64,000 nucleotides of DNA from Lysinibacillus odysseyi 34hs-1 = NBRC 100172 (GTDB lineage Bacteria; Bacillota; Bacilli; Bacillales_A; Planococcaceae), in contig NZ_BCVX01000001.1 in the NCBI RefSeq assembly GCF_001591965.1, forward strand, positions 1 through 64,000. The letters are read 5' to 3'. Below the pieces are notes generated by a model that saw nothing but the letters and a program-made list of their open reading frames with translations, was not told where the DNA came from and did not search any database. The translations under genes and the position numbers were made by a program. Shown piece by piece: positions 62,551 through 64,000 of this stretch. Numbering within the stretch: position 1 is the first letter of the stretch; each line of letters opens with the position of its first letter.

Positions 62551-63168
62551 TCACGATGGAAAAATACTATGGGCTAGTTTCAATGGAGATTGTTTATTCA
62601 GGTAATAGTCTTCAGCAACCCAATATCTCTCTTCATATTTTTTCACTCTCTCTGGTATATTTCCTATATACGTATCCCTCTGAAGCACACGGTCGTATCT
62701 AATCTCCTTCGGGCAATCTAAAAAAATAATATAATCATAATAATTTTTCCATTCCTCTCTCAATAGAAAAACCCCTTCGATTATTACGATCTGATCAGGG
62801 CGTAGATGAATTGTTTTATTCACACAAGTATCTAGATCTTTTCTATAGAACGGTAAACGTAACTGCCGTTCATTTTCATGAATCCTCTTGTAAAGGTGTT
62901 CTTCCAAAAAAATAGTATCCCACTGTAACTGATAATATTCATACCATTGGGCATGCCCTGTACCATACCGCTTTTGACGCTCAACAATATGATCGTCTAT
63001 ATGTATAACCACTATATTCTCCAGCTTATCCTTTAATTGATTGACAAAAGTCGTTTTACCCGCCCCGCTTAAGCCATCAATCGCAATGATGAAAGGCCTG
63101 TTTACATAATGTTTATTATGTAAAGTTAATATGTGCTGTTTTATATGCTCAAGATCGTGTTGTTCCAC
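62551..63168 (-). CDS. Uridine-kinase-like P-loop kinase
   Basis: About 205 residues. Walker A is GLSGAGKTT, the second motif is VIHIDDH with two aspartates, and IVIIEGVFLL is the region before the lid. It has the uridine kinase/phosphoribulokinase fold and would phosphorylate a nucleoside or other small alcohol; the substrate is unknown. The GTG at 63168 is preferred, with AAAGGAGG 8-10 nt upstream; an ATG at 63189, directly after the Nudix stop, has no site. It forms an operon with the Nudix gene. Confidence 0.78.
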   Translation of the reverse strand: MEQHDLEHIKQHILTLHNKHYVNRPFIIAIDGLSGAGKTTFVNQLKDKLENIVVIHIDDHIVERQKRYGTGHAQWYEYYQLQWDTIFLEEHLYKRIHENERQLRLPFYRKDLDTCVNKTIHLRPDQIVIIEGVFLLREEWKNYYDYIIFLDCPKEIRYDRVLQRDTYIGNIPERVKKYEERYWVAEDYYLNKQSPLKLAHSIFPS

Positions 63169-63189
63169 TTTGCTATGTCCTCCTTTCAT

Positions 63190-63594
63190 TTAATAGAGTG
63201 ATGCCTCGTTACTCAGCAGTTCTTGCAGCATTTCAGCATCTTCCGGATAAAGAAGCTCTATAGTATGAAGTTGTTCTTTACTTTTCCAGTCTACTTCCTC
63301 AATCAAACCGTCTGGATCATGATACCGTATCGTCCCGCCTATATATGTACACATAAAATAATAGGTCGTCACATCATAATTTTCTTTTACTGCCTTTTTA
63401 ACAAATAATGAACTTTCTACTTTTACACGATAGCCGGTTTCTTCCCATACTTCCCGACAACACGCAGCCTTTGCGGTTTCGTTATCTTCTATGCCGCCGG
63501 AAGGAATCGACCAGGCAGAGCTGCCCTTTGCTCTCACCATCAGCAACCTTCCCTCTTTTATGACAACGGCTGCCGATCCATCCCATTTTTTCAA
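63190..63594 (-). CDS. Nudix hydrolase
   Basis: 134 residues. The Nudix box GGIEDNETAKAACCREVWEE continues with TGY and has all the metal-binding glutamates. The rest is a typical alpha/beta/alpha sandwich with YYFMCTYIGGTI. Such enzymes cleave nucleoside diphosphates linked to another group. The start is a TTG at 63594 with GGGGAG 7 nt upstream. The downstream kinase gene begins next to its stop, so the two are co-transcribed; together they might act on one nucleotide-like metabolite. Confidence 0.85.
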   Translation of the reverse strand: MKKWDGSAAVVIKEGRLLMVRAKGSSAWSIPSGGIEDNETAKAACCREVWEETGYRVKVESSLFVKKAVKENYDVTTYYFMCTYIGGTIRYHDPDGLIEEVDWKSKEQLHTIELLYPEDAEMLQELLSNEASLY

Positions 63595-63638
63595 AGTGGT
63601 CTCCCCTTTTCTTTTCTATCTTGTTTTTACTCTTCCAA

Positions 63639-64000
63639 TTACCGAATAACAATATTCCCAACATATTGGGCGCTTCCATTATGATTTGTATCAATGTCAA
63701 CCACTAGTATATATTCACCTTTTTCTTTCGGTAAGTAGAAGTCCTGGCTGCTTTTTTGGTATTCTAAATCAATCTTTTTTTCTCCTTGCCAAAGGGAAAC
63801 ATGTATCCCATCCGGGTGATAATCTCCATCCTCAAAGTTTATAGCAACCAGCTCTCCTGCATTAAAATATATAACGTTTTGTTTTATTGCTAATGACTGA
63901 ATATCCTTCGTTTCTTTATTGTATTTTTCATCATAACTCCAATCGATGTTTGCTTCTGTTAAAGTTTCGTCGTTGTTAGTACCGTTTGGAGTAAAGACGG
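63639..64000 (-). CDS. C-terminal part of an unrecognised protein (5' end outside window)
   Basis: An open frame enters at base 64000 and stops at 63641-63639, about 120 codons. It reads as a beta-rich, acidic domain (WSYDEKYNKETKDIQSLAIK, then ISLWQGEK-like HVSLWQGEKKIDLEYQ and YLPKEKGEYILVVDIDTNHN). The pattern suggests a secreted or surface domain. No start is visible. Its stop is about 45 bp before the Nudix gene in the same direction. Confidence 0.6.
   Translation of the reverse strand, partial: VFTPNGTNNDETLTEANIDWSYDEKYNKETKDIQSLAIKQNVIYFNAGELVAINFEDGDYHPDGIHVSLWQGEKKIDLEYQKSSQDFYLPKEKGEYILVVDIDTNHNGSAQYVGNIVIR

Overview
The window looks like chromosomal DNA of a low-GC, spore-forming member of the Bacillales, most like the Planococcaceae (Solibacillus/Lysinibacillus type). 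The signs are strong AGGAGG-type ribosome sites, frequent TTG and GTG starts, an S-layer-homology surface protein, Spo0M with a sigma-W-type promoter, YfkAB, YoaP, LCP and DUF4275 family proteins, and a T-box-controlled class 2 isoleucyl-tRNA synthetase. The genus is inference. I saw no tRNA or rRNA gene, no CRISPR array and no insertion sequence.

1-17.1 kb is a patchwork of short units, mostly on the minus strand. It holds an SLH-anchored 5'-nucleotidase (cut by the window edge), a YhgE/Pip envelope protein, a HAD phosphatase, an LCP protein, several GNAT acetyltransferases, a nitronate monooxygenase divergent from a LysR regulator, a MarR/DUF3147 pair, small membrane proteins and lipoproteins, and an aminoglycoside-phosphotransferase-like/DUF2252 pair. 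Two decayed genes (8.0-8.3 kb and 11.2-11.7 kb) and a 21-bp tandem repeat (11.08-11.2 kb) lie here.

17.1-21.6 kb is an envelope-stress-like module: a histidine kinase and response regulator, divergent from an ABC ATPase, an ABC-2 permease and a DUF4097 protein. 21.7-26.7 kb has a CPCC zinc protein and the T-box-ileS-GNAT unit. 26.7-41.8 kb is again accessory: GrpB, a paired SMR efflux system, DUF421, a chemotaxis receptor, YoaP, DUF4275, DUF218, more GNATs, PadR, cytidine deaminase, nitroreductase and a fused double methyltransferase preceded by a possible 16-codon leader peptide. Nine GNAT genes occur in 64 kb.

42.2-46.1 kb encodes the Hen1-Pnkp RNA repair pair. Pnkp heals and seals broken RNA, and Hen1 2'-O-methylates the end before sealing so the same site cannot be cut again. 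46.1-51.4 kb has a serine hydrolase, a GNAT, a cupin protein and aconitase.

51.6-59.7 kb is the least explained part. It is a minus-strand run of a MoxR/RavA-type AAA ATPase, a VWA (ViaA-like) protein, a DUF2785 protein and two unrecognised proteins. It stands divergent from a 645-residue protein with no signal peptide, built almost entirely of about 45-residue double rungs of a beta-helix. 59.8-64 kb holds YfkAB, Spo0M, a DUF4362 lipoprotein, a P-loop kinase/Nudix pair and the end of one more gene.
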